Positions 46,900 to 57,654 are shown, counted from the first letter of the stretch. The stretch is 64,000 nucleotides of DNA from Aureimonas jatrophae (GCF_900104035.1 NZ_FNIT01000008.1:124001-188000), one strand, 5' to 3'. The notes: a model not told the origin generated them from the sequence alone. Numbers and translations: made by a program.

Positions 46900-48603
46900 G
46901 TGTCGACATATCCAGCGGGGGCCGAAGCCGCTCCCATACGCGCACCCATGACCAAGCGCGAGCGGAAGGTGATCATCGCCTCCTCGCTCGGCACGGTCTT
47001 CGAGTGGTACGACTTCTATCTGTACGGAACGCTGGCCGCGATCATCGGCAAGCAGTTCTTCTCGCAGTTCCCGCCGGCCACGCAGGCGATCTTCGCCCTT
47101 CTGACATTTGCCGCCGGCTTCCTGGTTCGCCCGTTCGGCGCGCTGGTCTTCGGGCGGCTCGGCGATCTCGTCGGCCGCAAGTACACCTTCCTCCTGACGA
47201 TCCTCATCATGGGCCTGTCGACCTTCGCGGTCGGCCTTCTGCCGGGCTATGAGCAGATCGGCATCGCCGCTCCCATCATCCTCGTTCTCTTGCGCATGGC
47301 GCAGGGCCTGGCGCTGGGCGGCGAATACGGTGGCGCGGTGGTCTACGTGGCGGAGCACTCGCCCCGTAACCGGCGCGGCTTCTACACCGCCTGGATCCAG
47401 ACCACGGCAACGATGGGTCTTCTCCTGTCGCTGGCGGTGATCGTGACCCTGCGCGTCAACATGGGCGAGGAGGCCTTCGCCTCGACGCAGCCCTTGTTCT
47501 TCGGGCTCGAGGGCGGCTGGCGCGTTCCCTTCCTTCTGTCGATCGTGCTCCTGATCATCTCGATCTACATCCGGCTGCAGATGCACGAGTCGCCGATCTT
47601 CCAGAAGATGAAGGAGGAGGGCACCCAGTCCAAGGCACCGCTGTCGGAGGCCTTCGGAAACTGGCGCAACGGTCGCATCGTCCTGATCGCCCTGTTCGGG
47701 CTCGTGATCGGCCAGGCCGTGGTCTGGTACACCGGCCAGTTCTACGCGCTGTTCTTCCTTCAGACGGTCCTGAAGATCGATCTTCTGACGGCGAACGTCC
47801 TGATCGCCTGGGCGCTGATCATCGCAACGCCCTTCTTCCTCGTGTTCGGTTCGCTGTCGGACCGGATCGGTCGCAAACCCGTGATCCTGGCCGGCTGCCT
47901 CCTGGCGGCGGCGACCTACTTCCCGCTGTTCCAGGCGCTGACCACGGCCGCCAACCCGACCTATGCGAACGCGATCGAGACCGTGCGCGCCGAGGTCGTC
48001 GCCGACCCCGCGACCTGCGGTTCGCTGTTCGACCCGGTGGGCGTGCGGACCTTCACGAGCCCCTGCGACGTGATGCGTCGCACGATGTCCCAGCAGGCCT
48101 ACCGCTACACGCAGGTCGACGCGCCCGCCGGCACGCCGGCCCAGCTCGTCGTCAACGGCGGCACGCCGATCGCCTTCACGGACTCGGCCGGCTTCACCGC
48201 CGCGCTCGGTCCCGCCATGGTCGCGGCCGGCTATCCCGCCGCCAACGACCCGGCCAAGGTGAAGGTCGACGGCTTCTTCTCGGCTCTCGGCTCGGTGCAG
48301 GCGCTCAAGGTCATCCTGATCCTGACGGTGATGGTGATCTACGTGACGATCGTCTACGGCCCGATCGCCGCGGCGCTGGTGGAGTTCTTCCCGACCCGCA
48401 TCCGCTATACCGCCATGTCCTTGCCCTACCATATCGGCAACGGCTGGTTCGGCGGCCTGCTTCCGGCCACGTCCTTCGCGATCGTCGCCTCCACGGGCGA
48501 TATCTTCGCGGGCCTCTGGTACCCGGTCTTCTTCGCGCTTCTGACGGTCGTGATCGGCGTCCTGTTCGTGCGCGAGCGTCGGAACGTCGATCTGGCGGAC
48601 TGA
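46900..48603 (+). CDS. MFS transporter, metabolite:H+ symporter (MHS/ProP-like) family
   Basis: A 567-residue membrane protein. It has the MHS signature SLGTVFEWYDFYLYGTLA, loop motif GRLGDLVGRKYTF and LGGEYGGAVVYVAEHSP. The family imports betaine, shikimate, citrate or dicarboxylates with protons. It is over 100 residues longer than ProP: an insertion between about residues 345 and 465 (TAANPTYANAI to DGFFSALGS) contains two Cys and looks extracytoplasmic or globular. The start is a GTG after GGAGGAGAAGAGA. Substrate unknown. Confidence 0.87.
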   Translation: MSTYPAGAEAAPIRAPMTKRERKVIIASSLGTVFEWYDFYLYGTLAAIIGKQFFSQFPPATQAIFALLTFAAGFLVRPFGALVFGRLGDLVGRKYTFLLTILIMGLSTFAVGLLPGYEQIGIAAPIILVLLRMAQGLALGGEYGGAVVYVAEHSPRNRRGFYTAWIQTTATMGLLLSLAVIVTLRVNMGEEAFASTQPLFFGLEGGWRVPFLLSIVLLIISIYIRLQMHESPIFQKMKEEGTQSKAPLSEAFGNWRNGRIVLIALFGLVIGQAVVWYTGQFYALFFLQTVLKIDLLTANVLIAWALIIATPFFLVFGSLSDRIGRKPVILAGCLLAAATYFPLFQALTTAANPTYANAIETVRAEVVADPATCGSLFDPVGVRTFTSPCDVMRRTMSQQAYRYTQVDAPAGTPAQLVVNGGTPIAFTDSAGFTAALGPAMVAAGYPAANDPAKVKVDGFFSALGSVQALKVILILTVMVIYVTIVYGPIAAALVEFFPTRIRYTAMSLPYHIGNGWFGGLLPATSFAIVASTGDIFAGLWYPVFFALLTVVIGVLFVRERRNVDLAD

Positions 48604-48628
48604 ACCGCCGGTCTCGACCGCTCAAGCT

Positions 48629-48668
48629 GAAACCGCCGCCCCGGATTGTCGTCCGGGGCGGCGGTTTC
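48629..48668. terminator. Bidirectional terminator between MFS and leuB
   Basis: A perfect 17-base inverted repeat (GAAACCGCCGCCCCGGA) with a six-base loop between convergent genes; A- and T-rich ends (GAAA / TTTC) flank the stem. It serves both strands. Confidence 0.8.
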
Positions 48669-48695
48669 GCATCAAGAAGCCGGCTCGCGCGAGCG

Positions 48696-49808
<1,113 letters not shown>

Positions 49809-50064
49809 GGAGGATCGTTCCTTTCAGCGCTGCCGGACGCGGCTGTCCGATCCGGTCGCGCGGGTCGTAGCGGTCCGCGTTCCCTGCGGCAAGGACGGTC
49901 GGGGGCGAGACCGCAACCGTTTCTTGACCAAGCGTCGGGATTGCCGCGTGCGCGCCGACCGGCGGAAATCGGCCGGTAAGGAGCAGCCGGTCAGATGGTC
50001 TCACGTGTCGTGCCGCCCGGCTTTGCCGCCGAGGCCGCACCGGGATCGTTGGGGGAGTTGCGCC

Positions 50065-52122
50065 TTGAGGTTGACCATACGCTGGAAGCTGGCGGCGGGC
50101 TTTGCCGTCGTGCTCGCGATGCTGGGCGCGACCAGCGCGCTGGGCATTCACACCCTGTCGGTCTCGAACCGCGAAGCCGACGATTTCGCCTCCGGTTCCT
50201 TCGCCCGCGTCCAGGCGCTCGACGCCATCCGAACGCTGGAAACCCGCACGCGCCTGTCCATCCTGGACATGATCGCCTCCGACGACGCCCAGGAGATCGG
50301 CGAGATCGACGCACGCATGGCCGGCGCACGCGAGGAGCTTTCGCGCGCCGTCGAGAGCTATGCCCAAAAGCTTCCGGCGGAACGCCAGGCGCAGGGCGCC
50401 GAACTCGTGGCCTCTCTGCAGGCGCTCCAAACCACGGTCGACGCCACGCTGCCGAGCGCCCGTGCGACGGACCGCTCCGACGCGATCCGCGCGATGACCA
50501 AGGCCGAGCCGACCGGCAAGAGCCTGGAGACGATGCTGACGCAGCTGCGCGCCGTGTTCCGCAACATGCCGGCGAGCCCCCTGACGCAGATCGCGCAGGC
50601 GACGCTGTCCGACATGCAGGCGAAGTTTCCGGAAGCCCGCTTCGTGTCGACGCAGGTTCTCCTGGAAAGCGACGGCAACAAGCTGAAGACGCTGGAGGCG
50701 AGCTACAAGGCCCGTCGCACGCAGTTCGACGCCTATGTCACGCAGATCCGCAGCGCCGCGGATGCCGCCGCGCAACCGCGCGTCGAGAAGATGGCCGCGA
50801 CCTGGGCCTCGTTCCGCGACATGATGGACGGATGGGTGGCGCTGGGCGCGCGCAACACGTCGAGCCAAGCGATGCTGCAGAACACGCAGGAGGTTCGCCC
50901 CGCCGCGCTCGCCTTCGAGACGCTGATCGACAAGCAGTCCGAGATCGAGCGGCAGATCGCGACGGACTACGTCGCCGAGACCGCCTCGGCCTACGACCAG
51001 ACACGCCTGTGGATGATCGCTCTGGGCGCCGGCGCGGTTCTTCTGGGGGCCATCGTCGCCTACGGGCTGGGCCGCTCGCTCTCGAACGCGCTGCGCCGGA
51101 CGACGGCGCTGGCCGAGCGGATCGGCGAGGGCGACCTCACGGCCCGTACCGAGAGCGTCTCGCGCGACGAGATCGGCGATCTCCAGCGCGCCATGGGCGC
51201 GATGTCGGCGCATCTTGGCGAGATCGTCGCCTCAGTCCGCCAGTCGGCTGCCCAGGTCGCCTCCGGCTCCTCGCAGTCGGCGACGACCGCCGACCAGCTC
51301 TCGTCCGGCTCGACCGAGCAGGCCGCCGCCTCCGAGGAAGCCTCGGCCGCGCTGGAGGAGATGACCGCCAACATCCGCCAGAACGCCGACAACGCTTCGC
51401 AGACCGAGAAGATGGCCAAGCAGGCCAGCGTCCTGGCGAGCGAGGTGGGGACCAGCGCCGCGAAGGCCGCGACCGCGATGGAGAGCGTCTCGGCCAAGGT
51501 GCGCGACATCCGCGAGATCGCCCGGCAGACCGACCTTCTGGCCTTGAACGCGGCGATCGAGGCCGCCCGCGCGGGTGCGCACGGCAAGGGGTTCGCCGTG
51601 GTCGCCTCCGAGGTCCGGAAGCTGGCCGAACGGGTGCAGGCCGCCGCTATCGAGATCGAGAGCCTGTCGCTCTCGACGCTCGACCTCACGGCCGAGGCCG
51701 GCCGGAAGATGTCGGTGCTGGTTCCCACGATCCAGCGCACGGACGAGCTCATCTCGGAGATCTCGGCGGCGTGCCGCGAGCAGTCGGTGGGCATCGAGCA
51801 GATTAACCAGGCCATCGTCCAGCTCGACCAGGTCACGCAGGCCAATGCCGGCGCCGCCAACCAGATGGCGGCCACCGCCGGCGAACTTTCCGCCGAGGCC
51901 GGTCATCTGTCGGAGCAGGTCGGCTTCTTCCGCACCGACGAGACGACGGAGACCCCTGCCGAACCGCGTGCCGTGGCGATGCCGCCCGCGCCCGTCGCCG
52001 CCCCGAAGGCCGACATCCGCGAGTTTCAGCCCCGCGCCCAGACAGCCCGCCGCGCGGCACCGGCCGAGGGCTTTGCGCTCGACCTCGAGGACGACGCGGG
52101 CTTCGAGCGCCTCAGCGCCTGA
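50065..52122 (+). CDS. Methyl-accepting chemotaxis protein
   Basis: A 685-residue chemoreceptor. TM1 spans about 8-28, followed by an all-helical periplasmic four-helix-bundle-like sensor (about 30-313), TM2 at about 315-336, HAMP (about 337-390) and the signalling domain with hairpin tip DIREIARQTDLLALNAAIEA. No CheR-docking pentapeptide is visible; the C-terminus is an Ala/Pro linker plus an acidic tail (ALDLEDDAGFERLSA). I chose the TTG at 50065, because GGGGGAG is seven bases upstream and the protein then begins directly with TM1; upstream frame to 49738 has no receptor-like sequence. Confidence 0.92.
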   Translation: MRLTIRWKLAAGFAVVLAMLGATSALGIHTLSVSNREADDFASGSFARVQALDAIRTLETRTRLSILDMIASDDAQEIGEIDARMAGAREELSRAVESYAQKLPAERQAQGAELVASLQALQTTVDATLPSARATDRSDAIRAMTKAEPTGKSLETMLTQLRAVFRNMPASPLTQIAQATLSDMQAKFPEARFVSTQVLLESDGNKLKTLEASYKARRTQFDAYVTQIRSAADAAAQPRVEKMAATWASFRDMMDGWVALGARNTSSQAMLQNTQEVRPAALAFETLIDKQSEIERQIATDYVAETASAYDQTRLWMIALGAGAVLLGAIVAYGLGRSLSNALRRTTALAERIGEGDLTARTESVSRDEIGDLQRAMGAMSAHLGEIVASVRQSAAQVASGSSQSATTADQLSSGSTEQAAASEEASAALEEMTANIRQNADNASQTEKMAKQASVLASEVGTSAAKAATAMESVSAKVRDIREIARQTDLLALNAAIEAARAGAHGKGFAVVASEVRKLAERVQAAAIEIESLSLSTLDLTAEAGRKMSVLVPTIQRTDELISEISAACREQSVGIEQINQAIVQLDQVTQANAGAANQMAATAGELSAEAGHLSEQVGFFRTDETTETPAEPRAVAMPPAPVAAPKADIREFQPRAQTARRAAPAEGFALDLEDDAGFERLSA

Positions 52123-52141
52123 TCAGAGGCCGCGCCGATCT

Positions 52142-52185
52142 CCGCCCGCCCCGGCTCAAGCCCAGGGGCGGGCGGCTGCGTTTCT
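52142..52185 (+). terminator. Hairpin terminator after the chemoreceptor gene, overlapping leuD's 3' end
   Basis: A perfect 11-base stem (CCGCCCGCCCC and complement) with a 12-base loop, followed by CTGCGTTTCTT. The leuD stop codon (52156-52158) lies inside the loop region, so the stem is also partly within the leuD coding sequence. It acts mainly on the plus strand. Confidence 0.6.
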
Positions 52186-52761
52186 TGCCTCGAAGGCGCC
52201 GATGTCGCCCTCGCGCTCCAGTGTGAGCCCGATGTCGTCGAGGCCGTTCAACAGGCAGTGCTTGCGGAAGGCGTCGATCTCGAAATGCACCACCCCGCCG
52301 TCGGGGCGGCGGATTTCCTGGGTCGCCAGATCCACCGTCAGCTTGGCGTTCGCGCCCTTCTCGGCATCGGCCAGGAGGGCGTGCAGCTCCTCGGGCGAGA
52401 CGCGGATCGGCAGGATGCCGTTCTTGAAGCAGTTGTTGTAGAAGATGTCGGCGAAGCTCGTCGAGATCACGCAGCGGATGCCGAAGTCGAGCAGCGCCCA
52501 GGGCGCGTGCTCGCGCGAGGATCCGCAACCGAAGTTGTCGCCCGCGACCAGGATCTCGGCCTGGCGGTAGGCCGGCTTGTTCAGCACGAACTCGGAATCC
52601 TCCGAACCGTCCTCGCGATAGCGGATGTTGGCGAACAGGCCGACCCCCAGCCCGGTGCGCCGGATCGTCTTCAGGTAGTCCTTCGGAATGATCATGTCGG
52701 TGTCGACGTTGAGGATCGGCAGCGGCGCGGCCACGCCCGTCAGATGGTCGAACTTCTGCAT
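52156..52761 (-). CDS. leuD: 3-isopropylmalate dehydratase small subunit
   Basis: Swivel-domain partner of LeuC; isomerises 2- to 3-isopropylmalate. 201 residues, the standard length, with [16 protein letters not shown], the [17 protein letters not shown] signature and [13 protein letters not shown]. The start at 52761 matches the usual N-terminus ([13 protein letters not shown]). leuC is not in the window; leuB is 2.3 kb to the left on the same strand with the chemoreceptor inserted between. Confidence 0.96.
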   Translation of the reverse strand: MQKFDHLTGVAAPLPILNVDTDMIIPKDYLKTIRRTGLGVGLFANIRYREDGSEDSEFVLNKPAYRQAEILVAGDNFGCGSSREHAPWALLDFGIRCVISTSFADIFYNNCFKNGILPIRVSPEELHALLADAEKGANAKLTVDLATQEIRRPDGGVVHFEIDAFRKHCLLNGLDDIGLTLEREGDIGAFEARNAAARPWA

Positions 52762-52893
52762 GGACTTCCTGAAGCTCCTCTTGGCACTCGGTCCGGCCTC
52801 GTTACACCCGGCGTCCCGGCAGCGGAAGCCTGACGCCGAACGCCGGCCGGGCCCTTGAAGGCGACGCGCCGCTGCGGCAAGACACGCCGGCCC

Positions 52894-53793
52894 ATGCTCG
52901 ACGCTCCTCTTCTTCGCTCCGCCCTGTTCGTGCCCGCCGGCAATGCGCGAGCGCTGGCGCGTGCCGCGAACCTCAAGGCCGACGCCCTCCTGTTCGATCT
53001 GGAAGACTCCGCCGCGCCGGCGGAGAAGGACGCGGCGCGCGAGCGCCTGCGGGACTACCTGCGCGCGACGCCCAAGGGCCGCGCCCTGCGCGTGGTGCGC
53101 ATCAACCCGCTTCAAAGCCGGGAGGGGACGGAAGACCTGCTTATGGCGCGCGCCGTGCGGGCCGACGCCGTTCTCCTTCCCAAGGTCTCGGGACCGCAGG
53201 ACCTGGAAGAGGCCGGGGAAGCGCTGGTCCAGGCCGACGCCCCCGACACGATGCGCTTGTGGGCGATGATCGAGACGCCGCACGGGGTCCTCGCATCTGC
53301 CGCCATCGCGGGCGTCCCGGGGCGTTGGCGGCCCGGCGCCCTGGTGCTCGGGCCGAACGATCTCGCGCTTTCGGCCGATCTCGTCGTTTCGCCGGGCCGC
53401 GCCGAGCTCATGCCGTTCCTCGGACCCGTGATCGTGGCGGGCGCCGCCTACGGCGTGCCGGTGCTGGACGGCGTCTTCAACGACTTCGGCGACGAGCCCG
53501 GCTTTCGCGCCGAGTGCGTGCAGGGGCGTGCCATGGGCTTGGCCGGCAAGACGCTGATACACCCCACGCAGATCCCGCCCGCCAACCAGCTGTTCCGGCC
53601 GAGCGAGGACGAGATGCGCCGGGCGGAAGCGATCCGGGCGGCCTTCGCCGATCCGGTCTACGCCGGTCGCGGCGTGATCCGCCTCGACGGCCGCATGGTG
53701 GAGCGCCTTCATCTCGAGCAGGCCGAGCGGTTGCTGGCGCGCGCTGCGCTGGCGCGCCAGATCGATCAATCCGACGAGGAGTCCCCGTCTTGA
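52894..53793 (+). CDS. HpcH/HpaI aldolase/CitE-like CoA ester lyase
   Basis: A 299-residue TIM-barrel lyase of the CitE/malyl-CoA family: start [31 protein letters not shown] with the metal-ligand Glu/Asp, [15 protein letters not shown], and the C-terminal IHPTQI and EDEMRRAE. The group cleaves or hydrolyses (S)-citramalyl-, malyl- or 3-hydroxyacyl-CoA esters; which is unknown. An upstream TTG at 52855 could extend it by 13 residues. It overlaps the next gene's start by four bases. Confidence 0.85.
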   Translation: MLDAPLLRSALFVPAGNARALARAANLKADALLFDLEDSAAPAEKDAARERLRDYLRATPKGRALRVVRINPLQSREGTEDLLMARAVRADAVLLPKVSGPQDLEEAGEALVQADAPDTMRLWAMIETPHGVLASAAIAGVPGRWRPGALVLGPNDLALSADLVVSPGRAELMPFLGPVIVAGAAYGVPVLDGVFNDFGDEPGFRAECVQGRAMGLAGKTLIHPTQIPPANQLFRPSEDEMRRAEAIRAAFADPVYAGRGVIRLDGRMVERLHLEQAERLLARAALARQIDQSDEESPS

Positions 53794-53996
53794 AGCTTTA
53801 TCGCCTTCTGACCGGCGTCGACGACGCCGCCTTCTGCCACAAGGTCTCGCTCGCCCTGTCCAAGGGCTGGGACCTGGCGGGATCGCCGGCCTACGCCTTC
53901 GATGCCAAGGAGGGCGTCATGAAGTGCGCCCAGCCCGTGACCAAGGTCGTCGAGGGGCGCGACTACGATCCCGCGATGAAGCTCGGCGAGCAGTAG
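53790..53996 (+). CDS. DUF1737-family small protein
   Basis: A 68-residue soluble protein with the DUF1737 pattern: YRLLTG.DD..FC.KV..AL..GW.L.GSP and a short C-terminal part ([12 protein letters not shown]). Role unknown. Starts at a TTG overlapping the lyase stop (TCTTGA), with GAGGAG ten bases upstream, so it is coupled to the lyase. It stops three bases before the convergent protease gene. Confidence 0.78.
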   Translation: MKLYRLLTGVDDAAFCHKVSLALSKGWDLAGSPAYAFDAKEGVMKCAQPVTKVVEGRDYDPAMKLGEQ

Positions 53997-53999
53997 CCG

Positions 54000-54422
54000 T
54001 CAGTCGGTCTGGTCCTCGAGCGCCTCCATGTCGGCGTCCGACAGGCCGAAATGGTGGCCGATCTCGTGGATCAGCACATGGGCGACCAGCGTGCCGAGGC
54101 TCTCCTCGTGCTCGGCCCAGTAGTCGAGGATCGGGCGGCGATAAAGAAGGATCCGGTTCGGAAACTCTCCGGTCTGCGGCGTGTCCAGCGCCCCGATTGG
54201 GCGCCCCTCGAAGAGTCCCAGAATGTCGAAGGGCGACTCGAGGCTCATCTCCTCCACCACGTCGTCGGTGGGGAAGTCGGCGACGTGGAAGCGGATCTCG
54301 CCCGACAGCGCGCGGAACTCGGCCGGTAGCTGGGCATAGGCTTCCAGTGCCAGCGCCTCGATCTCCTCGAGGCTCGGCGCGAGCCTCCGGCTCCAGCCGT
54401 TGCGCTGATCCAACTGGCCCAT
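54000..54422 (-). CDS. Zincin-like metallopeptidase family protein
   Basis: A 140-residue soluble protein with a clear metal-peptidase site HVLIHEIGHHFGLSD (HExxHxxG) near the C-terminus. The N-terminal half (LEEIEALALEAYAQLPAEFR) and the IGALDTPQTGEFPNRILLYRRPIL segment match the minimal, one-domain DUF1025-type zinc peptidases. The biological substrate is unknown. Start at the ATG at 54422 with GGAAGGAAA upstream. Confidence 0.87.
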   Translation of the reverse strand: MGQLDQRNGWSRRLAPSLEEIEALALEAYAQLPAEFRALSGEIRFHVADFPTDDVVEEMSLESPFDILGLFEGRPIGALDTPQTGEFPNRILLYRRPILDYWAEHEESLGTLVAHVLIHEIGHHFGLSDADMEALEDQTD

Positions 54423-54550
54423 GGCGGTTTCCTTCCGGTCGCGTCGGACCATCTTCTGCCTCGCCGGACCACGGGCGGGCAAGGGCCGCCGTCGACCCAT
54501 GCCGACCCGCGTCTCCGGCGCCGCACGACAGAGAACCGGGCACGACGCGC

Positions 54551-55732
54551 ATGAGCTCACGCTTCCCCAGATATGATCGTAACCGGACCCGGCCGACGCA
54601 GGCGGGCGATATCGCGCTGGGCCTTGTTTCCGCAGGCGGAATTGCCCTGGCCAGCTTTCTGGCGGGACGTCGTCGCCGCGGTTCGGACGGCGACGAGGAA
54701 GCAGCCTTTGGCGTTCAGCCGGCGCGGGCGCCCGGTATCGGCGAGGAGCCGCCATCCAAGGATCGGCCCGGTGACGATCGCGTGAGCACGGCCGGTCGCG
54801 GGCGGGACGCGAGGAGCCCGACCGAGGTTCCGGCCGCCGGCTGGCTCGATATTTTGTGGCGTACCTACGAAGAATTTTCCCGCGACCGACTGATGCTCGT
54901 GGCGGCCGGCGTGACGTTCTACGTCCTCCTCGCCTTGTTCCCCGCGATCACCGCGCTGGTCTCGATCTATGGCCTGTTCACCTCGCGCGCCGACATCGCG
55001 GAACAGGTCAACTCCCTGTCGGCCTTTCTGCCAGGCGGTGCCACGGCGATCATCGGCGAGCAGATGACGCGCTTGTCCAGCCAGCCCGACCAGAAACTCG
55101 GCTTCGGCCTCCTGCTCGGCCTGGGCATCGCGCTCTGGAGCGCGAACGCCGGCATGAAGACGCTCTTCGACGCGATGAACATCGTCTACGAAGAGGAGGA
55201 GAAGCGGTCGTTCGTTCGCCTGACTCTGGTCACGCTCGGCTACACGATCGGCACGCTCATCGTCCTGATCCTGCTCCTGGCGGCGGTGGTCGTCCTGCCG
55301 GTGATCCTGAAGTTCCTGCATCTCGGCTCGATCGAGAGCTGGCTTCTCTGGCTGCGCTGGCCCGTGCTTCTCCTGCTGGTCGCGCTTGCGCTGTCGGTGG
55401 TCTACCGCAACGGTCCCAGCCGCCGGGCGGCCCGCTGGCGCTGGATCTCGCCGGGCGCGGCGGTTGCGGCCCTCCTCTGGGTCGCCTTCTCGCTTCTCTT
55501 CTCGTGGTACGTCCAGAACTTCGGCTCCTACGACGAGACCTACGGGTCGCTGGGCGCCGCGATCGGCTTCATGACCTGGATCTGGATATCGACCATCGTC
55601 GTCCTCTTGGGAGCCGAGCTCAATGCCGAGCTGGAGCACCAGACGGCCCGCGACACGACGCATCCGCCCGGTCGGCCGATGGGCGCGCGCGGCGCCCGGA
55701 TGGCCGACACGCTCGGCAAGGCTCGCGGATGA
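54551..55732 (+). CDS. YihY/BrkB-family membrane protein
   Basis: A 393-residue protein. After an unusual N-terminal extension of about 95 residues (a Gly/Ala hydrophobic stretch, an Arg-rich patch and a low-complexity acidic/Pro part) comes the BrkB core: DRLMLVAAGVTFYVLLALFPAITALVSIYG, GLLLGLGIALWSANAGMKTLFDAMN, and helices ending in WIWISTIVVLLGAELNAELEHQ. About six to seven membrane helices. Family members were once thought RNase BN; the function is unsettled (export or envelope integrity). Confidence 0.88.
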   Translation: MSSRFPRYDRNRTRPTQAGDIALGLVSAGGIALASFLAGRRRRGSDGDEEAAFGVQPARAPGIGEEPPSKDRPGDDRVSTAGRGRDARSPTEVPAAGWLDILWRTYEEFSRDRLMLVAAGVTFYVLLALFPAITALVSIYGLFTSRADIAEQVNSLSAFLPGGATAIIGEQMTRLSSQPDQKLGFGLLLGLGIALWSANAGMKTLFDAMNIVYEEEEKRSFVRLTLVTLGYTIGTLIVLILLLAAVVVLPVILKFLHLGSIESWLLWLRWPVLLLLVALALSVVYRNGPSRRAARWRWISPGAAVAALLWVAFSLLFSWYVQNFGSYDETYGSLGAAIGFMTWIWISTIVVLLGAELNAELEHQTARDTTHPPGRPMGARGARMADTLGKARG

Positions 55733-55736
55733 CGCG

Positions 55737-56372
55737 TCAGCCGTTGATCGGCACGAGGCGGAGGGAACCCTCGCGCTCGCGGGCGGCGAACCAGTCCCGC
55801 TCGGCGGCCCAAGGGTGGCCCGGCCAGCCGGCGAAACCGAAGCCGTAGATGCGGATGCGCGTCTCTGTCCCGCGCAGTTGCCGGTGGATATGGAAGGCCA
55901 CGAGGAATCCCGTCGAGGGGTTCGGTTCCTCTGCGCCATGCTCGGCGCGCAGGCAGTGCCGCGCCTGGCGGTGCAACGCGTGGGGCAGGAGCCGGACCGG
56001 ACGGCCGAGCGCACGAAGCGTCCGCATGGCGGGCCGGGTCCAGTCACGGCCATCCGCCGAAGCCGCGTGCGCGCGGCCCGCGTCCGGCGGGAAGGGAAGA
56101 AGAAAGGATCCGGCCCCGGTCAGAAGCGGGCGCTGCGTGAATGCTCGGTCCTCCAACCATTCGCGCATCTGACCGCCCCGATTGACGAGCGCGAGATGGG
56201 TCGTGCGCCGTCCGGCGGGACCGCCGAAGCCGGCCGCGTTGTTGAAGCGCACCACCCAGTCGGCGGCGTCGATCGCCCCGGCATGGTCGTCCGCTCCGGG
56301 CGCGTTTCCCACGATGGCGACCTCGGCAGGGGGCGGATTCAGACGTCGTGGGAAGTCGATCTCGGCGAACAT
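55737..56372 (-). CDS. GT29-sialyltransferase-like protein of unknown function
   Basis: A roughly 211-residue protein. Its start VAIVGNAPGADDHAGAIDAADWVVRFNN resembles the L-sialyl motif of GT29 enzymes (VVGN...G..ID..D.V.R.N); a PSTG segment resembles the S-motif and GFGFAGWPGH resembles the following conserved part. Homologues in rhizobia are sometimes named urease operon accessory proteins without evidence. The ATG at 56372 begins just before the fold; a TTG at 56447 would extend it by 25 residues. It is convergent with the BrkB gene (gap four bases). Confidence 0.5.
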   Translation of the reverse strand: MFAEIDFPRRLNPPPAEVAIVGNAPGADDHAGAIDAADWVVRFNNAAGFGGPAGRRTTHLALVNRGGQMREWLEDRAFTQRPLLTGAGSFLLPFPPDAGRAHAASADGRDWTRPAMRTLRALGRPVRLLPHALHRQARHCLRAEHGAEEPNPSTGFLVAFHIHRQLRGTETRIRIYGFGFAGWPGHPWAAERDWFAAREREGSLRLVPING

Positions 56373-56555
56373 CGCGTCCGTGTTCGAAAGGGCGGCGGGC
56401 GCGCTTAGATCGGGCGGCGGTCCGATCCGCCAAGCGGTCCGGATCAACTTGTCCCCAGAACACTGCGCAGGTGGCCTGCGACCTTTTCGGATCCGAAGGG
56501 AGCCAACCCGTTGCCGGTACGTTGGGCTGGCTCAACCGCGATGGAGACGTCCCGC

Positions 56556-56744
56556 ATGGCCAAGGCCAAGACGCTTGCCGAATTCCAGGTGAAGATCGCC
56601 GACGACGGCGAGACCGCCACCCTCCACATCTCCGACAGCGAGGGCGGAACGCTGGAGCTGCAGGCCACGCGCGAGCAGCTCGACGTCATCGCCGACGAGA
56701 TCGACCGCATGCTGGAAGCGACCGAGGAAGCCGACGAGGCCTGA
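56556..56744 (+). CDS. Small acidic protein of unknown function
   Basis: A 62-residue soluble protein, acidic, with a predicted short beta unit (FQVKIADDGETATLHIS) and a C-terminal helix (TREQLDVIADEIDRMLEATEEADEA). GGAG lies nine bases before the ATG; another ATG at 56541 is possible. It is 73 bases upstream of the amidotransferase gene on the same strand. I recognise no named family. Confidence 0.6.
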   Translation: MAKAKTLAEFQVKIADDGETATLHISDSEGGTLELQATREQLDVIADEIDRMLEATEEADEA

Positions 56745-56817
56745 CGGCCCGCCCCAGCACGACCCTTGCCGCCGGCCTGTGCCGGCGGCTCCAAAAGACT
56801 CCTAGGAACGCTGCCCC

Positions 56818-57654
56818 ATGACACTCCGAATCCTGATGGTCGGCAGCGAGACGCGTGACGAGCGCGAGGCGCGCCGAAAGCGTTCCGGCGCGTCTTCGGC
56901 CGAGAGCTACCGCGAGACGTTGCGCGCCATGGCGCCCGAGATCGAATGCCGACTCGTCTCCTGCCTGTCGGAGGAGGCGACCCCGTCGCAGGCGGAGATG
57001 GCGGGGTTCGATGCGGTGATCTTCGCCGGCTCGCCGATCCAGATGCATGACGAAGACGAGGATACGCGTTCAGCCGCGCGCTTCGCGCTAGAGGTCTTCG
57101 ACGCGGGACTGCCGTCGTTCGGATCCTGTGCCGGACTCCAGATCGCAGCCGTAGCCGCGGGAGGACGGGTGCGTCCGCGCAAGCCGCGCATGGAGGCCGC
57201 CTTCGTACGCCATATAGCGCCGACCGACGCGGGACGCGGACATCCGCTACTGGCGGGCCGACCTTTGTCCTGGGACGCGCCGGCCATGCATTCCAGCGAG
57301 GTCGTGCGCCTGCCAGACGGTGCCCGGGTCCTGGCGGGAACCGTCGACACGCCGGTCGAAGCGATCGAGATCCGCCGCGGCGACGGGGTGTTCTGGGGTG
57401 TCCAGTACCACCCCGAACTGTCGCTCGAAGAGATCGCCGCCAGCCTGCGCTCCCAAGCGGAGGACCTCGTGGAGGAGGGGCTCGCGCGCGAGCCGTCCGA
57501 GGTTTCGGACTATGCCGATCTCGTGGAAACGCTTGGCCGCGAGCCTGACCGACGCGATCTGGCCTGGCGCCTCGGCCTCGACCGCGAGGTGACCGACGCG
57601 GAGCGCCGCCGTCGCGAGATCCGCAACTTTCTTAATCACCTGGCGGGCCGCTAG
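56818..57654 (+). CDS. Class I glutamine amidotransferase-like protein
   Basis: A 278-residue protein with the class I amidotransferase triad region: nucleophile C104 in GSCAGLQIA, and the His/Glu pair in QYHPELSLEEI. The N-terminal part (RILMVGSETRDEREA) and the C-terminal helical tail (about 215-278) resemble stand-alone gamma-glutamyl hydrolase / GMP-synthase-like amidotransferases. Substrate unknown. Its stop overlaps the convergent methyltransferase stop by four bases. Confidence 0.82.
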   Translation: MTLRILMVGSETRDEREARRKRSGASSAESYRETLRAMAPEIECRLVSCLSEEATPSQAEMAGFDAVIFAGSPIQMHDEDEDTRSAARFALEVFDAGLPSFGSCAGLQIAAVAAGGRVRPRKPRMEAAFVRHIAPTDAGRGHPLLAGRPLSWDAPAMHSSEVVRLPDGARVLAGTVDTPVEAIEIRRGDGVFWGVQYHPELSLEEIAASLRSQAEDLVEEGLAREPSEVSDYADLVETLGREPDRRDLAWRLGLDREVTDAERRRREIRNFLNHLAGR

